Source: Pelosinus fermentans
Lineage (GTDB): Bacteria > Bacillota > Negativicutes > DSM-13327
Direction: 5' to 3'
DNA length: 32,962 nt
NCBI GenBank assembly: GCA_002434245.1
Contig: DJJR01000016.1
Location: 107,349 to 140,310, forward strand
Numbering within the stretch: position 1 is the first letter of the stretch; the number at the start of each line of letters is the position of its first letter. The notes under the pieces are model-generated. The model saw nothing but the letters and a program-made list of their open reading frames with translations, did no database searches and was not told the origin of the DNA. Positions 1 through 9,848 of the stretch are shown piece after piece. The position numbers and the translations under genes are program-made.

Positions 1-13
1 GAGGTCTTGTGTG

Positions 14-1273
14 TTATCTCTGGCTTAGAAGATGATTAATAAATTGCTGTCCTGTTCGTCCTGAACGTCCGTTATGCTGCCGTTCCCATCTTAGTGCTGC
101 AGCCTGCAATTGTTCTAATGGAAGGCTGATTTTATTTTTTATTGCCAGTTGCTCTACAATAATAAGGTATTCTACTTGATTTGGGGACAAATAGGTGAGA
201 GTGATGCCGAAACGGTCTGATAAGGACAACTTTTCATTTACTGTATCAAAGCGATGTACATCATCTGAATTTCCTTTTCGATCATCCCAAGTTTCTTTGA
301 TTAAATGCATTCTGTTAGAAGTGGCGTAAATCAGAACGTTGGAGGGGGTTCTTTCCACGCCGCCATCAATAATGGATTTCAAATATTTATATTCAATTTC
401 AAATTCTTCAAAAGATAAATCATCCAGAAAAATAATGAACTTCTGAGAATATTCTCTGAGAATCCCCAGTAATTGATTGAAAGATTTTAGTTCTAATTTA
501 GATACTTCTATAAGACGAAGATTTTTGATAATAGGTTCATTTAAGAGTGCCTTAACAGAAGATGATTTTCCTGTTCCTGGGGAACCAATCAGTAAAATAT
601 TATTTGCTGGTTTGCCATTAAGAAAGGCAAGAGTATTTTGTAACAATGTTTCTTTTTGGTGCTCATATCCTGTTATATCTTGCAATTGGATGGTATCATA
701 ATTCTTTATTCCTGTAAGGCCTGTACTGCTGTTCCAGCGCAAGGCGGTATAGTCGGACATGATGCCGCAAGAATAAGAAGAATAATGATTCATTAATTCT
801 TGAACCAGCGCATCAAGTGGGGCGGATTCTGTAGCAAAGTGATTATAAAGGGTTGATATATTGCTTGTCGCTTTACTGTACGCAGTTGGTATGAAATTAT
901 GAATTAAATCGACGAGGCTATTTTTTTCCGTTATAGTAGGTAAATCTCGAATTAGAAAATTTCTTAAAACTTTGCAATCATGTAATGCTGCCTGGTATAA
1001 AGTGGAATTTGTATCGAGTGTTCCATTGCTTTTTTCAGCAGTTTTGCTAAAAAGATTTTCATCTTTAGAAACTAAATAAATAATATAATTTTTTAGTAGA
1101 TCTCCCTCTAACTGCAATTGTTCCGCCTTGATTAAAAGTTCACTATATAATTCATAGTATGTATAATGAGGGCAATTCCTTTCCCAGAGAATTTGCATTT
1201 TTTTTACAATGCTGTCGGAGAGAATGCTGCGATACAATAATAAATTTTGTAGTGGAAAATGTTTGTTATTCAT
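14..1273 (-). CDS. AAA+ ATPase of the DUF815 family
   Basis: This 419-residue protein has a non-conserved helical N-terminal half (about 1-190) and a P-loop ATPase half. The Walker A motif GSPGTGKSS lies at residues 230-238 and a Walker B-like run ending in FLDDLSFEE at about 282-290. The arrangement, and the Y-x-x-Q-x-x-LLQNT stretch just before the P-loop, match the DUF815 (PF05673) family of predicted AAA+ ATPases, whose cellular role is not established. The ATG start has AGAAAGGA seven bases upstream. The gene reads away from the degraded LysR/mmdA patch and is separated from it by a long inverted repeat. It appears intact. The family assignment is fairly secure; a specific function cannot be given. 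Confidence 0.85.
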   Translation of the reverse strand: MNNKHFPLQNLLLYRSILSDSIVKKMQILWERNCPHYTYYELYSELLIKAEQLQLEGDLLKNYIIYLVSKDENLFSKTAEKSNGTLDTNSTLYQAALHDCKVLRNFLIRDLPTITEKNSLVDLIHNFIPTAYSKATSNISTLYNHFATESAPLDALVQELMNHYSSYSCGIMSDYTALRWNSSTGLTGIKNYDTIQLQDITGYEHQKETLLQNTLAFLNGKPANNILLIGSPGTGKSSSVKALLNEPIIKNLRLIEVSKLELKSFNQLLGILREYSQKFIIFLDDLSFEEFEIEYKYLKSIIDGGVERTPSNVLIYATSNRMHLIKETWDDRKGNSDDVHRFDTVNEKLSLSDRFGITLTYLSPNQVEYLIIVEQLAIKNKISLPLEQLQAAALRWERQHNGRSGRTGQQFINHLLSQR

Positions 1274-1327
1274 GGTAGAATCCTTCTTTCTATAATTTAA
1301 AACTCATTTTATCACGAAGAAATTAAT

Positions 1328-1372
1328 AATAGCAAATAGTATAGCGAGTCATTGTCTATACTATTTGCTATT
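1328..1372. repeat. 17-bp perfect inverted repeat
   Basis: The arms at 1328-1344 and 1356-1372 are perfect reverse complements (17 bp) around an 11-base loop. The repeat lies between the ATPase gene and the LysR stub. It could be the transcription terminator for minus-strand transcripts of the stub, but no run of T follows it on either strand. An operator or a mobile-element scar are alternatives. Confidence 0.75.
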
Positions 1373-1413
1373 CGCATAAAAAAACCTTTTCCTTTTAGAA
1401 TAACGAGATGATT

Positions 1414-1764
1414 TTATTGAGTATGTTCATTAGATGTAAAATAATCCTCTGCGAACTGTAACCACAAACGTGCGGCGTGGGACATGAAACACCCTTTTTT
1501 CCATATGATGGACATGCTGTGTATGATCTGAGGTCGTACTAATGGTACGGAAACAATTCGATTGGAGTCTAATTCTTTACACACTTCACTAGGCAAGAAG
1601 GCAATTCCCAAATTAGCGGCTACGATTTGGGTCATAGGCTCACGCTGAGAAGTTTTAAAAATAACGTTAGGAGAAAAGCCAGCCTTTTTGCATTGATTTA
1701 TAATTTCATCATGCAGACTAAAATCTTCACTGTATAATACAAAGGATTCATTTGAAAGAAGAGC
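1414..1764 (-). pseudogene. C-terminal fragment of a LysR-family regulator
   Basis: An open frame on the minus strand encodes roughly the last 115 residues of a LysR-type regulator. It is the second half of the effector-binding domain, with recognisable runs SFVLYSEDF, the helix beginning LHDEIINQCKKAGF, and VAANLGIAFLPSEVC. The N-terminal winged-helix DNA-binding domain and the first effector subdomain are absent. Upstream in frame comes only a hairpin and then the stop codon of the mmdA remnant at 1804-1806. An internal ATG at 1635 gives only 73 residues and no complete domain. I read this as a 5'-truncated relic. The upper boundary is approximate, because the fragment runs into the hairpin at 1759-1798. 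It is one of two broken genes next to each other, pointing to local decay. Confidence 0.75.
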
Positions 1765-1798
1765 TCTACATTCCGCACGAAATGGATGTAGAGCTTTT
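1759..1798 (-). terminator. Hairpin after the mmdA remnant
   Basis: An inverted repeat has AGCTCTACAT at 1762-1771 and ATGTAGAGCT at 1786-1795, extended on both sides. It lies just past the mmdA stop codon and is followed on the minus strand by a modest pyrimidine-rich tail (CTTCTTTC). It probably is the original mmdA terminator. The weak T tract keeps confidence moderate. Confidence 0.5.
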
Positions 1799-1803
1799 GA
1801 CTT

Positions 1804-2657
1804 TTATAGAGGGATGTTGCCGTGTTTTTTTGCGGACCGTGTTTCTGTTTTTGTTTTAAGCATGTTAAGTGCTTCGGTGATACGCGGTCTTGTTTCTTTG
1901 GGTTCAATAATGCAATCAACAAAGCCTCGTTCGGCAGCTTTGTAAGGTGTTGCAAAATCCTCTACGTATTTTTGTGTTTTTTCTGCGACTTCTGCATCTC
2001 ATCGAAAAATAATATTAGCTGCTCCAGCAGGTCCCATTACGGCAATTTCTGCTGTTGGCCAAGCGAATACCATGTCGGCTCCCAGGTGTCTTGAACACAT
2101 GCCAATATGTGCCCCGTCATATGATTTACGGGTAATAACAGTAATTTTAGGAACGGTTGCCTCAGAATAGGCATATAAGACTTTAGCACCATGACGAATG
2201 ATTCCGTCATACTCTTGGCTAGTGCCTGGCAGGAAACCAGGGACGTCTACTAAAGTCACTAAAGGAATATTAAAGGCATCACAAAAGCGGATAAAACGAG
2301 CACTCTTATCAGATGTATTAATATCCATGCATCCCGCCATTATTTTAGGTTGACTTGCAATAATTCCTACACTTTGACCGCCCATGCGAGCAAAGCAAGT
2401 AATGATATTTTGTGCAAAATTTTCATCATTGGCAGCAATAAAGTGGGCAACCCCTGATGTGGAATTATGAGTCATTGCACCGCCTAATACCTCGGCAGAG
2501 ACTTCTTCGCCAGTAACAGTCTTTATAACTTGTGGTCCTGTGATAAACATTTGACTCGTCCTATCCACCATAAAAACAAAATCAGTGAGTGCAGGAGAAT
2601 AGACAGCTCCGCCAGCACATGGCCCCATAATAACTGAGATTTGAAAACAGTTGCCAT
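1804..2657 (-). pseudogene. mmdA: Degraded methylmalonyl-CoA decarboxylase alpha subunit (carboxyltransferase)
   Basis: The family catalyses transcarboxylation from acyl-CoA to biotin in the sodium-pump decarboxylase (alpha subunit, normally about 510 residues). Three pieces remain here. The first is an ATG at 2657 with Shine-Dalgarno GGAGG at 2672-2668, encoding MATV as in intact homologues. The second is a block of about 215 codons (about 2646-1999) with hallmark runs [20 protein letters not shown] and [20 protein letters not shown]. The third is the C-terminus in another frame, VAEKTQKYVEDFATPYKAAE to KKHGNIPL, ending with TAA at 1804-1806. Between the first two pieces, more than 100 codons are missing and the frame changes. 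Between the second and third, roughly ten codons are missing and a TGA follows IIFR. Two independent out-of-frame deletions make this a pseudogene; an assembly artefact is a less likely alternative. Propionyl-CoA carboxylase beta is a close relative, but the HGNIPL ending and MATV start favour MmdA. Confidence 0.85.
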
Positions 2658-2790
2658 GTTGTTATTGCCTCCAATATTTTGCAGAGGGGAGGGTCTTTTC
2701 CTCTACCTTTTGCAATGAAATTCAAAAGTGAAATTATAATCAGATGCTATCATTAGGTAATAGTATCTTGTACTAAAATTGTGATGATTT

Positions 2791-2819
2791 ATTATAACAA
2801 AGAAAAAACTCTTTATCAA
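2791..2819 (-). promoter_or_regulatory. Promoter of the mmdA remnant
   Basis: On the minus strand, TTGATA (2819-2814) and TATAAT (2796-2791) are 17 bases apart, a near-consensus sigma-70 type promoter. It is divergent from the pyr promoter and would leave a leader of about 130 nt before the relic start codon at 2657. Confidence 0.65.
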
Positions 2820-2937
2820 GTTGGAGTTGATAAATAAATGAGAGTAAGATGCAAGGGCAATAAAAACTCTATCTAACGTATACATTTTTATGCGAATGGG
2901 TGGCCAAATCTATATTATAATGGAATGCTTAATATTG

Positions 2938-2966
2938 TTGACAAATATACACTGATTTGATATAGT
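2938..2966 (+). promoter_or_regulatory. pyr promoter P1
   Basis: TTGACA (2938-2943) and TATAGT (2961-2966) are separated by 17 bases. It lies about 28 bases upstream of the first PyrR site and is the likely main start of pyr operon transcription. Confidence 0.75.
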
Positions 2967-2984
2967 GTATTCAATAGAATACTG

Positions 2985-3080
2985 CCTTTAACGTAGTCCT
3001 GTGAGGCTGCAAAGGAGACATTTAATAGAGTAGTGTATATTTATGCCTTCTTGCGTTGCCACACGTGAGAAGGTTTTTTT
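2985..3080 (+). promoter_or_regulatory. PyrR-type attenuator 1
   Basis: The core AGTCCTGTGAGGCTGC at 2995-3010 matches the conserved PyrR RNA-binding loop (ARUCCNGNGAGGYU). It is flanked by CCTTT and AAAGG arms that close the anti-antiterminator stem. It is followed by a terminator hairpin, GCCTTCT (3046-3052) with AGAAGG (3068-3073), and seven T (3074-3080). In known systems PyrR with UMP stabilises the first hairpin and so allows termination. Confidence 0.85.
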
Positions 3081-3097
3081 ATGTTTTGTTAAAAGGA

Positions 3098-3127
3098 TTG
3101 ACAATCATTTCAATAATTTGATAGTAT
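3098..3127 (+). promoter_or_regulatory. pyr promoter P2 (between the two attenuators)
   Basis: TTGACA at 3098-3103 is followed after 17 to 18 bases by ATAGTAT (3121-3127), a usable -10. It starts only 18 bases after the first terminator's T run, so it would give transcripts that meet only attenuator 2. Confidence 0.5.
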
Positions 3128-3211
3128 ATATATGAGCAAAACATGCATAAATATAAATTGCTGTATTGTAATTAATATTGATAGGGCGTATTCTATAGAA
3201 AAAATACAAAT

Positions 3212-3315
3212 ACTATCCTTTAAGCTAATCCAGAGAGTTTGGCAAGGATGTTTGTTTGGCACAAGCTTGTCTTGTTGTTCTTGAAACTCCTTGCGTATAT
3301 AGTAAGGAGTTTTTT
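3212..3315 (+). promoter_or_regulatory. PyrR-type attenuator 2
   Basis: The core AATCCAGAGAG at 3227-3237 is the PyrR-binding loop. The ATCCTT (3215-3220) and AAGGAT (3244-3249) arms close its stem. The terminator is AAACTCCTT (3284-3292) paired with AAGGAGTTT (3304-3312), merging into a T run to 3315. The pyrB ribosome binding site begins directly after it. Confidence 0.85.
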
Positions 3316-3333
3316 ATATAAGGAGGAGTCACA

Positions 3334-4290
3334 GTGAGTAAACGCCAGATATCATTACGCGGCAAAGATATTTTAGGTCTTGAAATGATGACAGTGCCTG
3401 AAATAGAAGTAATTTTGGAGACAGCATGTCAAATGAAGGGGATTATTGATCGAGATATCAAAAAAGTACCTACATTAAGAGGGAAATCAATTGTAAACCT
3501 GTTTTTTGAGGCCAGTACTCGGACACGCACTTCTTTTGAATTAGCAGGTAAATACTTGGGAGCAGATGTGGTTAATATCACTGCTAGTGCCAGCAGCGTG
3601 ACAAAAGGTGAAAGTCTTAGAGATACTTTATATACGGTTGAAGCTATGGGCGTCGATGTAATTGTTATGCGCCATGAAGCCGAAGGGGCAGCACAATATG
3701 CAGCCAACGTAGCGTCGCCTGTAATCATTAATGCTGGAGACGGTGCTCACGAACACCCTACTCAAGGATTGCTGGACATGTTTACGATGAAAGAAGTCAA
3801 AGGAAAACTCGATGGATTAAAAGTAGCTATCGTTGGTGATATCTTTCATAGTCGAGTTGCTAGATCCAATATTTGGGGACTTTTAAAAATGGGAGCCGAA
3901 GTACATTTAGCAGGACCTAAAACATTAATGCCTTATTACATACAGGAAGTTGGAGTACATGTGCATAATAGGGTAGAAGAGGCTCTTGAGGGAGCTGATG
4001 TTGTAAATGTACTGCGCATTCAACGAGAACGGCAGCATAAAGGATTATTTCCTTCAGCACGAGAATATGCTCGCATTTTTGGTATTAATCAAGCACGCTT
4101 GGATTTAGCTAAACCAGATGCATTGATTATGCATCCTGGTCCTATGAATCGAGGATTAGAAATATCTCCTGATGTAGCATATGGTGATCAATCTGTTATT
4201 CAGGAGCAAGTAAAGAATGGATTGGCAATCAGGATGGCAGCTTTGTTTTTAGTGCTGACAGGAGGTAAGAACATTGAAACTACTGCTTAA
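3334..4290 (+). CDS. pyrB: Aspartate carbamoyltransferase catalytic subunit
   Basis: This enzyme condenses carbamoyl phosphate with L-aspartate to N-carbamoyl-aspartate, the first committed pyrimidine step, in the cytoplasm. The 318 residues are the usual length. The carbamoyl-phosphate loop STRTRTSFE is at 61-69, HPTQG at 141-145, and the C-terminal HPGPMNRG at 267-274. The GTG start at 3334 is preceded by AAGGAGG with seven bases spacing, right after the second attenuator's terminator. There is no pyrI regulatory subunit gene beside it, so it is probably a Bacillus-type catalytic trimer. It is the first gene of the operon and overlaps pyrC by 17 bases, suggesting translational coupling. Confidence 0.97.
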   Translation: MSKRQISLRGKDILGLEMMTVPEIEVILETACQMKGIIDRDIKKVPTLRGKSIVNLFFEASTRTRTSFELAGKYLGADVVNITASASSVTKGESLRDTLYTVEAMGVDVIVMRHEAEGAAQYAANVASPVIINAGDGAHEHPTQGLLDMFTMKEVKGKLDGLKVAIVGDIFHSRVARSNIWGLLKMGAEVHLAGPKTLMPYYIQEVGVHVHNRVEEALEGADVVNVLRIQRERQHKGLFPSAREYARIFGINQARLDLAKPDALIMHPGPMNRGLEISPDVAYGDQSVIQEQVKNGLAIRMAALFLVLTGGKNIETTA

Positions 4291-5563
4291 AGGTGGAACC
4301 ATTATTGATCCTACTCAGAATTATAATCAGGTAGCCGATTTACTTATTGAAAATGGTCTTGTTTCGAAAATCGGGGAGAATTTAAGTACAACAGGAGCAG
4401 AAGTTTTTGATGCCCAAGGATTGGTGATTGCTCCTGGATTTGTTGATATGCATGTACATTTGCGAGAGCCAGGCTTAGAGGCAAAAGAAGATATTGCATC
4501 AGGTACGAAAGCCGCCGCCGCGGGAGGCTTCACTACTATTGCTTGCATGCCCAATACAAAACCGGTAGTGGATCAGGCAATTATAGTCTCAGGAATATTG
4601 CATAGAGCACAGTTGGAAGGAGTCGTCAATGTAAAGGTGATTGGTGCCTTAAGTAAAGGACAGCAAGGCAAAGAATTAGCTGAAATTGGTGATATGATAT
4701 TGTCTGGTGCGGTGGCTATTTCTGATGATGGAAGTTCCTTAGATAACAATCGCCTTTTTAAAATAGGCCTGGAATATACAAGCATGTTTGGATGTCCTGT
4801 GATCTCTCATGCTGAAGATGAGTCTTTAGTAGATGAGGGAGTTATGCATGAAGGTGCTGTTTCGGCTATGTTAGGAATGAAGGGGCGCCCTTCAGTTGCA
4901 GAAGATATTGCTGTGGCTCGGGATATCATGCTTGCAGAGTACACTGATTCCCAACTGCACATTGCTCACGTAAGTAGTAAAGGGGCAGTAGAATTAATTC
5001 GTCAAGCAAAAAAACGTGGTGTTAAAGTTACTGCTGAAGCAACGCCTCATCATTTGACACTAACGGATGAAGCGGTTAAAACATTTAATACAGCAGCTAA
5101 AGTGAATCCGCCCCTGCGTTCTGCAGATCATGTTGCTGCCTTGTTAGAAGGGTTAAAAGATGGAACTTTGGATGCCATCGCGACAGACCATGCACCTCAT
5201 GCTTTTGAAGAAAAAGATATTGAATTTAGACAGGCTCCACCTGGATTTGCAGGCCTTGAAACAGCATTAGGAGTCATTCTGACCGAGCTTTACCATACTG
5301 GAAAATTTACATTGGTTGAGATTATTGAAAAGATGTCAACTGCCCCGGCTTCAATATTGAATATTGAGGCAGGCAGTTTAAAAGCAGGTGCGCCAGCAGA
5401 CATCGCTATTATTGATACTGAATTAGAATGGACTGTAGATAGTAGTGCTTTTTATACAAAAGGCAAGCATACTCCATTTGATAAAAAAATACTAAAGGGC
5501 AAAGCAGTTGCCACCATAGTAAGTGGTAAATTTGTGATGCGTAAGGGTAAGGTGTGTATATGA
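4274..5563 (+). CDS. pyrC: Dihydroorotase
   Basis: This enzyme cyclises N-carbamoyl-L-aspartate to dihydroorotate. The 429 residues match class I dihydroorotases. The metal-binding [10 protein letters not shown] is at 58-67 (His60, His62), further ligands are SHAED (His179) and the histidine in IAHVSS (His232), and the catalytic Asp305 lies in ATDHAPH. The start is TTG at 4274, inside the end of pyrB, with an AGGAGG site about seven bases upstream; no better ATG exists nearby. The stop TGA overlaps the carA ATG. The metal ligand set and length make it an active enzyme rather than a PyrC-like pseudo-dihydroorotase. Confidence 0.97.
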   Translation: MKLLLKGGTIIDPTQNYNQVADLLIENGLVSKIGENLSTTGAEVFDAQGLVIAPGFVDMHVHLREPGLEAKEDIASGTKAAAAGGFTTIACMPNTKPVVDQAIIVSGILHRAQLEGVVNVKVIGALSKGQQGKELAEIGDMILSGAVAISDDGSSLDNNRLFKIGLEYTSMFGCPVISHAEDESLVDEGVMHEGAVSAMLGMKGRPSVAEDIAVARDIMLAEYTDSQLHIAHVSSKGAVELIRQAKKRGVKVTAEATPHHLTLTDEAVKTFNTAAKVNPPLRSADHVAALLEGLKDGTLDAIATDHAPHAFEEKDIEFRQAPPGFAGLETALGVILTELYHTGKFTLVEIIEKMSTAPASILNIEAGSLKAGAPADIAIIDTELEWTVDSSAFYTKGKHTPFDKKILKGKAVATIVSGKFVMRKGKVCI

Positions 5564-6624
5564 AAGGAAAACTTATATTAGAAGATGGGTCTGTGTTTTA
5601 CGGGACATTAGTAGGAGACAGTACTGCTGTTGGTGAAGTGGTATTTAATACAGGGATGACGGGTTATCAAGAAATTTTAACAGACCCTTCTTATTGTGGG
5701 CAAATCGTAGCCTTAACGTACCCCTTGATTGGAAATTATGGTGTAGCAGATTTGTTCCAGCAATCAAGAAAATCTTTTGTAAGAGGTTTTATTATTAGCG
5801 AGCTTTGTGAAGACCCCAGCAATTATCAATGTGAAAATACGTTGATACAATATTTGACAGAAAATAAAATTCCTTGCATATATGGAGTAGATACTCGGGC
5901 CATTACCCGGCGTATTCGTTCGAATGGGACGATGAAAGGTGTTATTGTTCCAGAGGATGCTAGTGAAGAAGTCATAAAAAAATATTTCGACCTAGTACCC
6001 GTGATGAAAGAAGTACAGGAAGTAACCACTCCAGAGGTGTATGTGATGGAGAATAGTGGGCCTCACATTGTGGTAATGGATTTTGGTATAAAACGAAATA
6101 TTTTAAATTCCCTTCATAATCTTGGCTGTAAATTAACAGTTTTACCAGCAGATGCAACTTCTGAGGAAATTTTAAAGCTGAATCCGGATGGTATATTTTT
6201 ATCAAATGGACCGGGAGATCCTAAAGATGTGCCTTACGCGATAGAAACGATAAAAGAATTAATTGGTAAAAAACCGATATTCGGTATTTGCTTAGGGCAT
6301 CAGCTGATAGCCTTAGCTTTAGGTGCCGATACCTATAAAATGAAGTTTGGTCATCGGGGTTCCAATCAGCCTGTAAAGAACTTATTGACAGGCAGAGTGC
6401 ATATTACGTCCCAAAACCATGGATATGCGGTAGAGGAATCTTCTTTGAAAAATATAGATGTATCAATCACTCATCGATCTGTAAATGATAATACTGTAGA
6501 AGGAATGCGTCACAAAAAATTACCAGTATTTTCGGTGCAGTATCATCCGGAAGCATCGCCAGGGCCCGACGATAATACCTATTTGTTTGATGAATTTATG
6601 GCGCTGTTGCCGAAGGGAGTATAA
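5560..6624 (+). CDS. carA: Carbamoyl-phosphate synthase small (glutaminase) subunit
   Basis: It hydrolyses glutamine and channels ammonia to CarB for carbamoyl phosphate synthesis. From ATG 5560 it is 354 residues: a CPSase small N-terminal domain (about 1-130) and a class I glutamine amidotransferase domain with GICLGHQ (nucleophile Cys244), His329 and Glu331 in QYHPEASPG. The ATG overlaps the pyrC stop as ATGA; a GTG six bases earlier (5554) is possible but less likely. It precedes carB by two bases. Because it sits in the pyr operon, this is presumably the pyrimidine-controlled synthase; whether a separate arginine-specific copy exists cannot be seen here. Confidence 0.96.
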   Translation: MKGKLILEDGSVFYGTLVGDSTAVGEVVFNTGMTGYQEILTDPSYCGQIVALTYPLIGNYGVADLFQQSRKSFVRGFIISELCEDPSNYQCENTLIQYLTENKIPCIYGVDTRAITRRIRSNGTMKGVIVPEDASEEVIKKYFDLVPVMKEVQEVTTPEVYVMENSGPHIVVMDFGIKRNILNSLHNLGCKLTVLPADATSEEILKLNPDGIFLSNGPGDPKDVPYAIETIKELIGKKPIFGICLGHQLIALALGADTYKMKFGHRGSNQPVKNLLTGRVHITSQNHGYAVEESSLKNIDVSITHRSVNDNTVEGMRHKKLPVFSVQYHPEASPGPDDNTYLFDEFMALLPKGV

Positions 6625-6626
6625 TT

Positions 6627-9600
6627 ATGCCGAAAAAGAAATACCTTAAAAAAGTAATGGTAATTGGATCTGGTCCAATTGTAATTGGACAAGCGGCGGA
6701 GTTTGATTATGCAGGTACACAAGCTTGCCGTGCTCTAAAAGAAGAGGGATTGGAAGTCGTGTTGGTCAACAGTAATCCAGCTACGATTATGACAGATACC
6801 AATGTTGCAGACCGTGTATATATAGAGCCTTTAACTCCTGATTTTCTAGAAGCAATTATTGCGAAGGAACGCCCTGACGGTTTATTGGCAACCTTAGGTG
6901 GTCAGGCAGGGCTTAATTTGGCTGTTAATTTGTATGAGAATGGTGTGCTGGCCAATTTTAACGTAGAACTATTGGGGACTTCATTAGAAGCTATTAAAAA
7001 AGCTGAGGATCGTGAACTGTTTAAAGCAACAATGCAATCCATCGGCCAGCCTGTTCCAGAGAGTATCACCGTAGAAGATGTAGAAAGTGCTTGTGAATTT
7101 GCCCGGAAGATTGGCTATCCGATCATTGTGCGCCCTGCTTACACTATGGGAGGCGCCGGCGGTGGTATCGTGAATAGCGAAAGTGAACTGATTGATGTCG
7201 TTATTCGCGGGCTAAAGTATAGTATGATTGGTCAAGTGCTTGTTGAACGCAGTGTCGCTGGCTGGAAAGAAATTGAATATGAAGTCATGCGGGATGCGGC
7301 AGACAATTGTATTGTGGTGTGTAACATGGAAAACTTTGACCCTGTAGGCATTCATACGGGAGATAGTATTGTAGTAGCTCCGTCACAAACTCTTAGCGAC
7401 CACGAGTATCAGATGCTGCGAACTGCATCACTGAAGATTATTCGAGAATTGGGAATTGAAGGTGGCTGCAATGCACAATACGCTCTTGATCCTCATAGCA
7501 ATCAATACTATGTTATTGAAGTAAATCCTCGGGTAAGCCGTTCAAGTGCCCTGGCTTCAAAAGCCACTGGTTATCCCATTGCGAAAGTGGCTAGTAAGAT
7601 TGCCATTGGCTATCATCTTGATGAAATACAAAATGCAGTTACAAAAAAAACAATGGCCTGCTTTGAACCAACATTGGATTATTTGGTAGTTAAATTTCCC
7701 CGCTGGCCTTTTGACAAATTTATGTTTGCCGATCGAATCCTAGGTACGCAGATGAAAGCTACCGGAGAAGTAATGTCTATCGATCGCTCATTTGAAGGTG
7801 CTCTGTTAAAAGCAGTACGTTCTTTGGAAATTGGAGTCAATCATTTGCAGATTCCCGAAATGGCTAACTTATCAACTGAAGATGTACATAAAAAATTGAA
7901 TATAGCCAACGATGAACGTATATTTATGATCGCAGAAGCATTGCGCAGAGAAATTTCAGTGGATGAAATTCATAAAATTACAAATGTAAATACTTTCTTT
8001 TTAAATAAGATCAAAGGCATTGTTGCGATGGAAGTAATGCTGCAAACGCAAGAGATTACTTCAAAACGTATGCTAAAAGCCAAAAAGATGGGTTTTACAG
8101 ACAAAACAATTGCGGCATTGTCTGGTAGTTCCACTGAAGAAATTCGATCTTCCCGTAAAGCGCAAAATATAGTACCTTCTTATAAAATGGTAGATACTTG
8201 CGCAGCTGAGTTTGAAGCGGCTACGCCTTATTATTACTCAACTTATGCGCAAGAAGATGAAGTAACAGTGTCTCATAAGCGTAAAGTAATGGTATTAGGT
8301 TCAGGGCCCATTCGTATTGGTCAAGGGGTAGAATTTGATTATTGTTCGGTGCATTCAGTCTGGGCGCTTAGGGAAATGGGGCTGGAATCGATTATTGTAA
8401 ATAATAATCCAGAAACGGTAAGTACTGACTTTGATACATCGGATCGCCTATACTTTGAACCTCTTACTCCAGAAGATGTAATGAATATTATTGATAAAGA
8501 AAAGCCTGAAGGCGTTATTGTGCAATTTGGCGGTCAGACGGCGATTAATTTAGCCGGTCCTTTAGCAAAAGCTGGTGTCAAGGTATTGGGCACCAGTGTA
8601 GACAGTATCGATCGTGCAGAAGATCGGGAGAGATTCGATGAGCTCCTTGAACAAAATGATATACCGCGGCCAAAAGGATCTACAGTGACAAATGGGATAG
8701 ATGCAGTTATAGAAGCAAATAAAATTGGCTATCCAGTAGTGGTTAGACCTTCTTATGTATTAGGCGGGCGAGCTATGGAAATTGTCTATACAGAAGAAGA
8801 GTTAAAAGACTATATGACCAGAGCGGTAAAAGCATCGCCAGAGCATCCAGTGTTAGTAGACCGTTATATGCAAGGCACAGAGGTGGAGGTAGATGCCATT
8901 TCTGATGGTAAAGATGTCTTTATCCCGGGTATCATGGAACATGTGGAACGGGCAGGGGTTCATTCAGGAGATAGCATTGCTGTATACCCAACGAAAACCT
9001 TGTCCCAGGGAGTTATTGCTACCATTGTGGATTATACCACTAGGCTGGCAGTGGGACTTAATGTAAAGGGACTTATTAATATTCAATATGTGGTAGTTGA
9101 GGAGCAGGTATACGTAATTGAGGTAAATCCACGTTCCAGTCGTACCATTCCTTTCTTAAGTAAAGTAACTGATGTGCCAATGGTAAATGTGGCCACTCGT
9201 GTAGCAATGGGAGAAAGTCTTATCTCCCTTGGATATAAGTCTGGTTTGCTGCCGGCTAAGCCTTATACAGCAGTAAAAGCGCCTGTATTCTCTTTTTCGA
9301 AGATGCAGCAAGTGGATATCTCCTTAGGGCCGGAAATGAAGTCTACTGGTGAAGTCATGGGAATTGACTATCACTATGCCAGGGCGTTATACAAAGCAAT
9401 CACTGGTGCGGGTATGAATGTACCTGAATATGGTACTGTATTATTTACCGTAGCAGATAAAGATAAGCAAGAAGGCGGAGAACTTGCTAAGTGCCTGGCT
9501 GATCTTGGATATCATCTGGTAGCTACTGGCGGAACAGCAAAACACCTGCAATCCTTAGGCTTATCTGTTACTCTTGTAGATAAAGTGCATGAACATAAAC

Positions 9601-9848
9601 CTGATATTATACAAATGATTAAAACAGGAAAAATTAACATGGTTATTAATACATTGACTCATGGTAAAGAACCAGAACGAGACGGATATAAGATCCGTAG
9701 AGCAACGGTAGAACATGCTATTCCTTGTTTTACTTCCATGGATACTGCTAAAGCGGTAGTAGAGGTTTTAACTTTTATGCGAGAACGTCGTTTATCTTAT
9801 GTTTTAGCAATACAAGATTACGTTGGTGGAGGGGATAGTCTTGCCTAA
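6627..9848 (+). CDS. carB: Carbamoyl-phosphate synthase large subunit
   Basis: It makes carbamoyl phosphate from bicarbonate, ammonia from CarA and two ATP. The 1073 residues carry the two homologous synthetase halves, each starting with a [13 protein letters not shown] or [17 protein letters not shown] loop (about residues 10 and 555). Each half has an ATP-grasp domain; the first contains [12 protein letters not shown] and the second [13 protein letters not shown]-terminal MGS-like allosteric domain (about 935-1060) holds LVATGGTA and [14 protein letters not shown]. Full length, no frameshift. In the first ATP-grasp loop the usual LGGTGGG reads MGGAGGG, a mild variant. The 3' end overlaps the likely pyrK start. 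Confidence 0.97.
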   Translation: MPKKKYLKKVMVIGSGPIVIGQAAEFDYAGTQACRALKEEGLEVVLVNSNPATIMTDTNVADRVYIEPLTPDFLEAIIAKERPDGLLATLGGQAGLNLAVNLYENGVLANFNVELLGTSLEAIKKAEDRELFKATMQSIGQPVPESITVEDVESACEFARKIGYPIIVRPAYTMGGAGGGIVNSESELIDVVIRGLKYSMIGQVLVERSVAGWKEIEYEVMRDAADNCIVVCNMENFDPVGIHTGDSIVVAPSQTLSDHEYQMLRTASLKIIRELGIEGGCNAQYALDPHSNQYYVIEVNPRVSRSSALASKATGYPIAKVASKIAIGYHLDEIQNAVTKKTMACFEPTLDYLVVKFPRWPFDKFMFADRILGTQMKATGEVMSIDRSFEGALLKAVRSLEIGVNHLQIPEMANLSTEDVHKKLNIANDERIFMIAEALRREISVDEIHKITNVNTFFLNKIKGIVAMEVMLQTQEITSKRMLKAKKMGFTDKTIAALSGSSTEEIRSSRKAQNIVPSYKMVDTCAAEFEAATPYYYSTYAQEDEVTVSHKRKVMVLGSGPIRIGQGVEFDYCSVHSVWALREMGLESIIVNNNPETVSTDFDTSDRLYFEPLTPEDVMNIIDKEKPEGVIVQFGGQTAINLAGPLAKAGVKVLGTSVDSIDRAEDRERFDELLEQNDIPRPKGSTVTNGIDAVIEANKIGYPVVVRPSYVLGGRAMEIVYTEEELKDYMTRAVKASPEHPVLVDRYMQGTEVEVDAISDGKDVFIPGIMEHVERAGVHSGDSIAVYPTKTLSQGVIATIVDYTTRLAVGLNVKGLINIQYVVVEEQVYVIEVNPRSSRTIPFLSKVTDVPMVNVATRVAMGESLISLGYKSGLLPAKPYTAVKAPVFSFSKMQQVDISLGPEMKSTGEVMGIDYHYARALYKAITGAGMNVPEYGTVLFTVADKDKQEGGELAKCLADLGYHLVATGGTAKHLQSLGLSVTLVDKVHEHKPDIIQMIKTGKINMVINTLTHGKEPERDGYKIRRATVEHAIPCFTSMDTAKAVVEVLTFMRERRLSYVLAIQDYVGGGDSLA

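Noticed and set aside
1822..2094. Plus-strand ORF antisense to the mmdA remnant
   Set aside because: It is the reverse frame of recognisable mmdA codons, cysteine/phenylalanine-rich as such shadows are, without a ribosome site.
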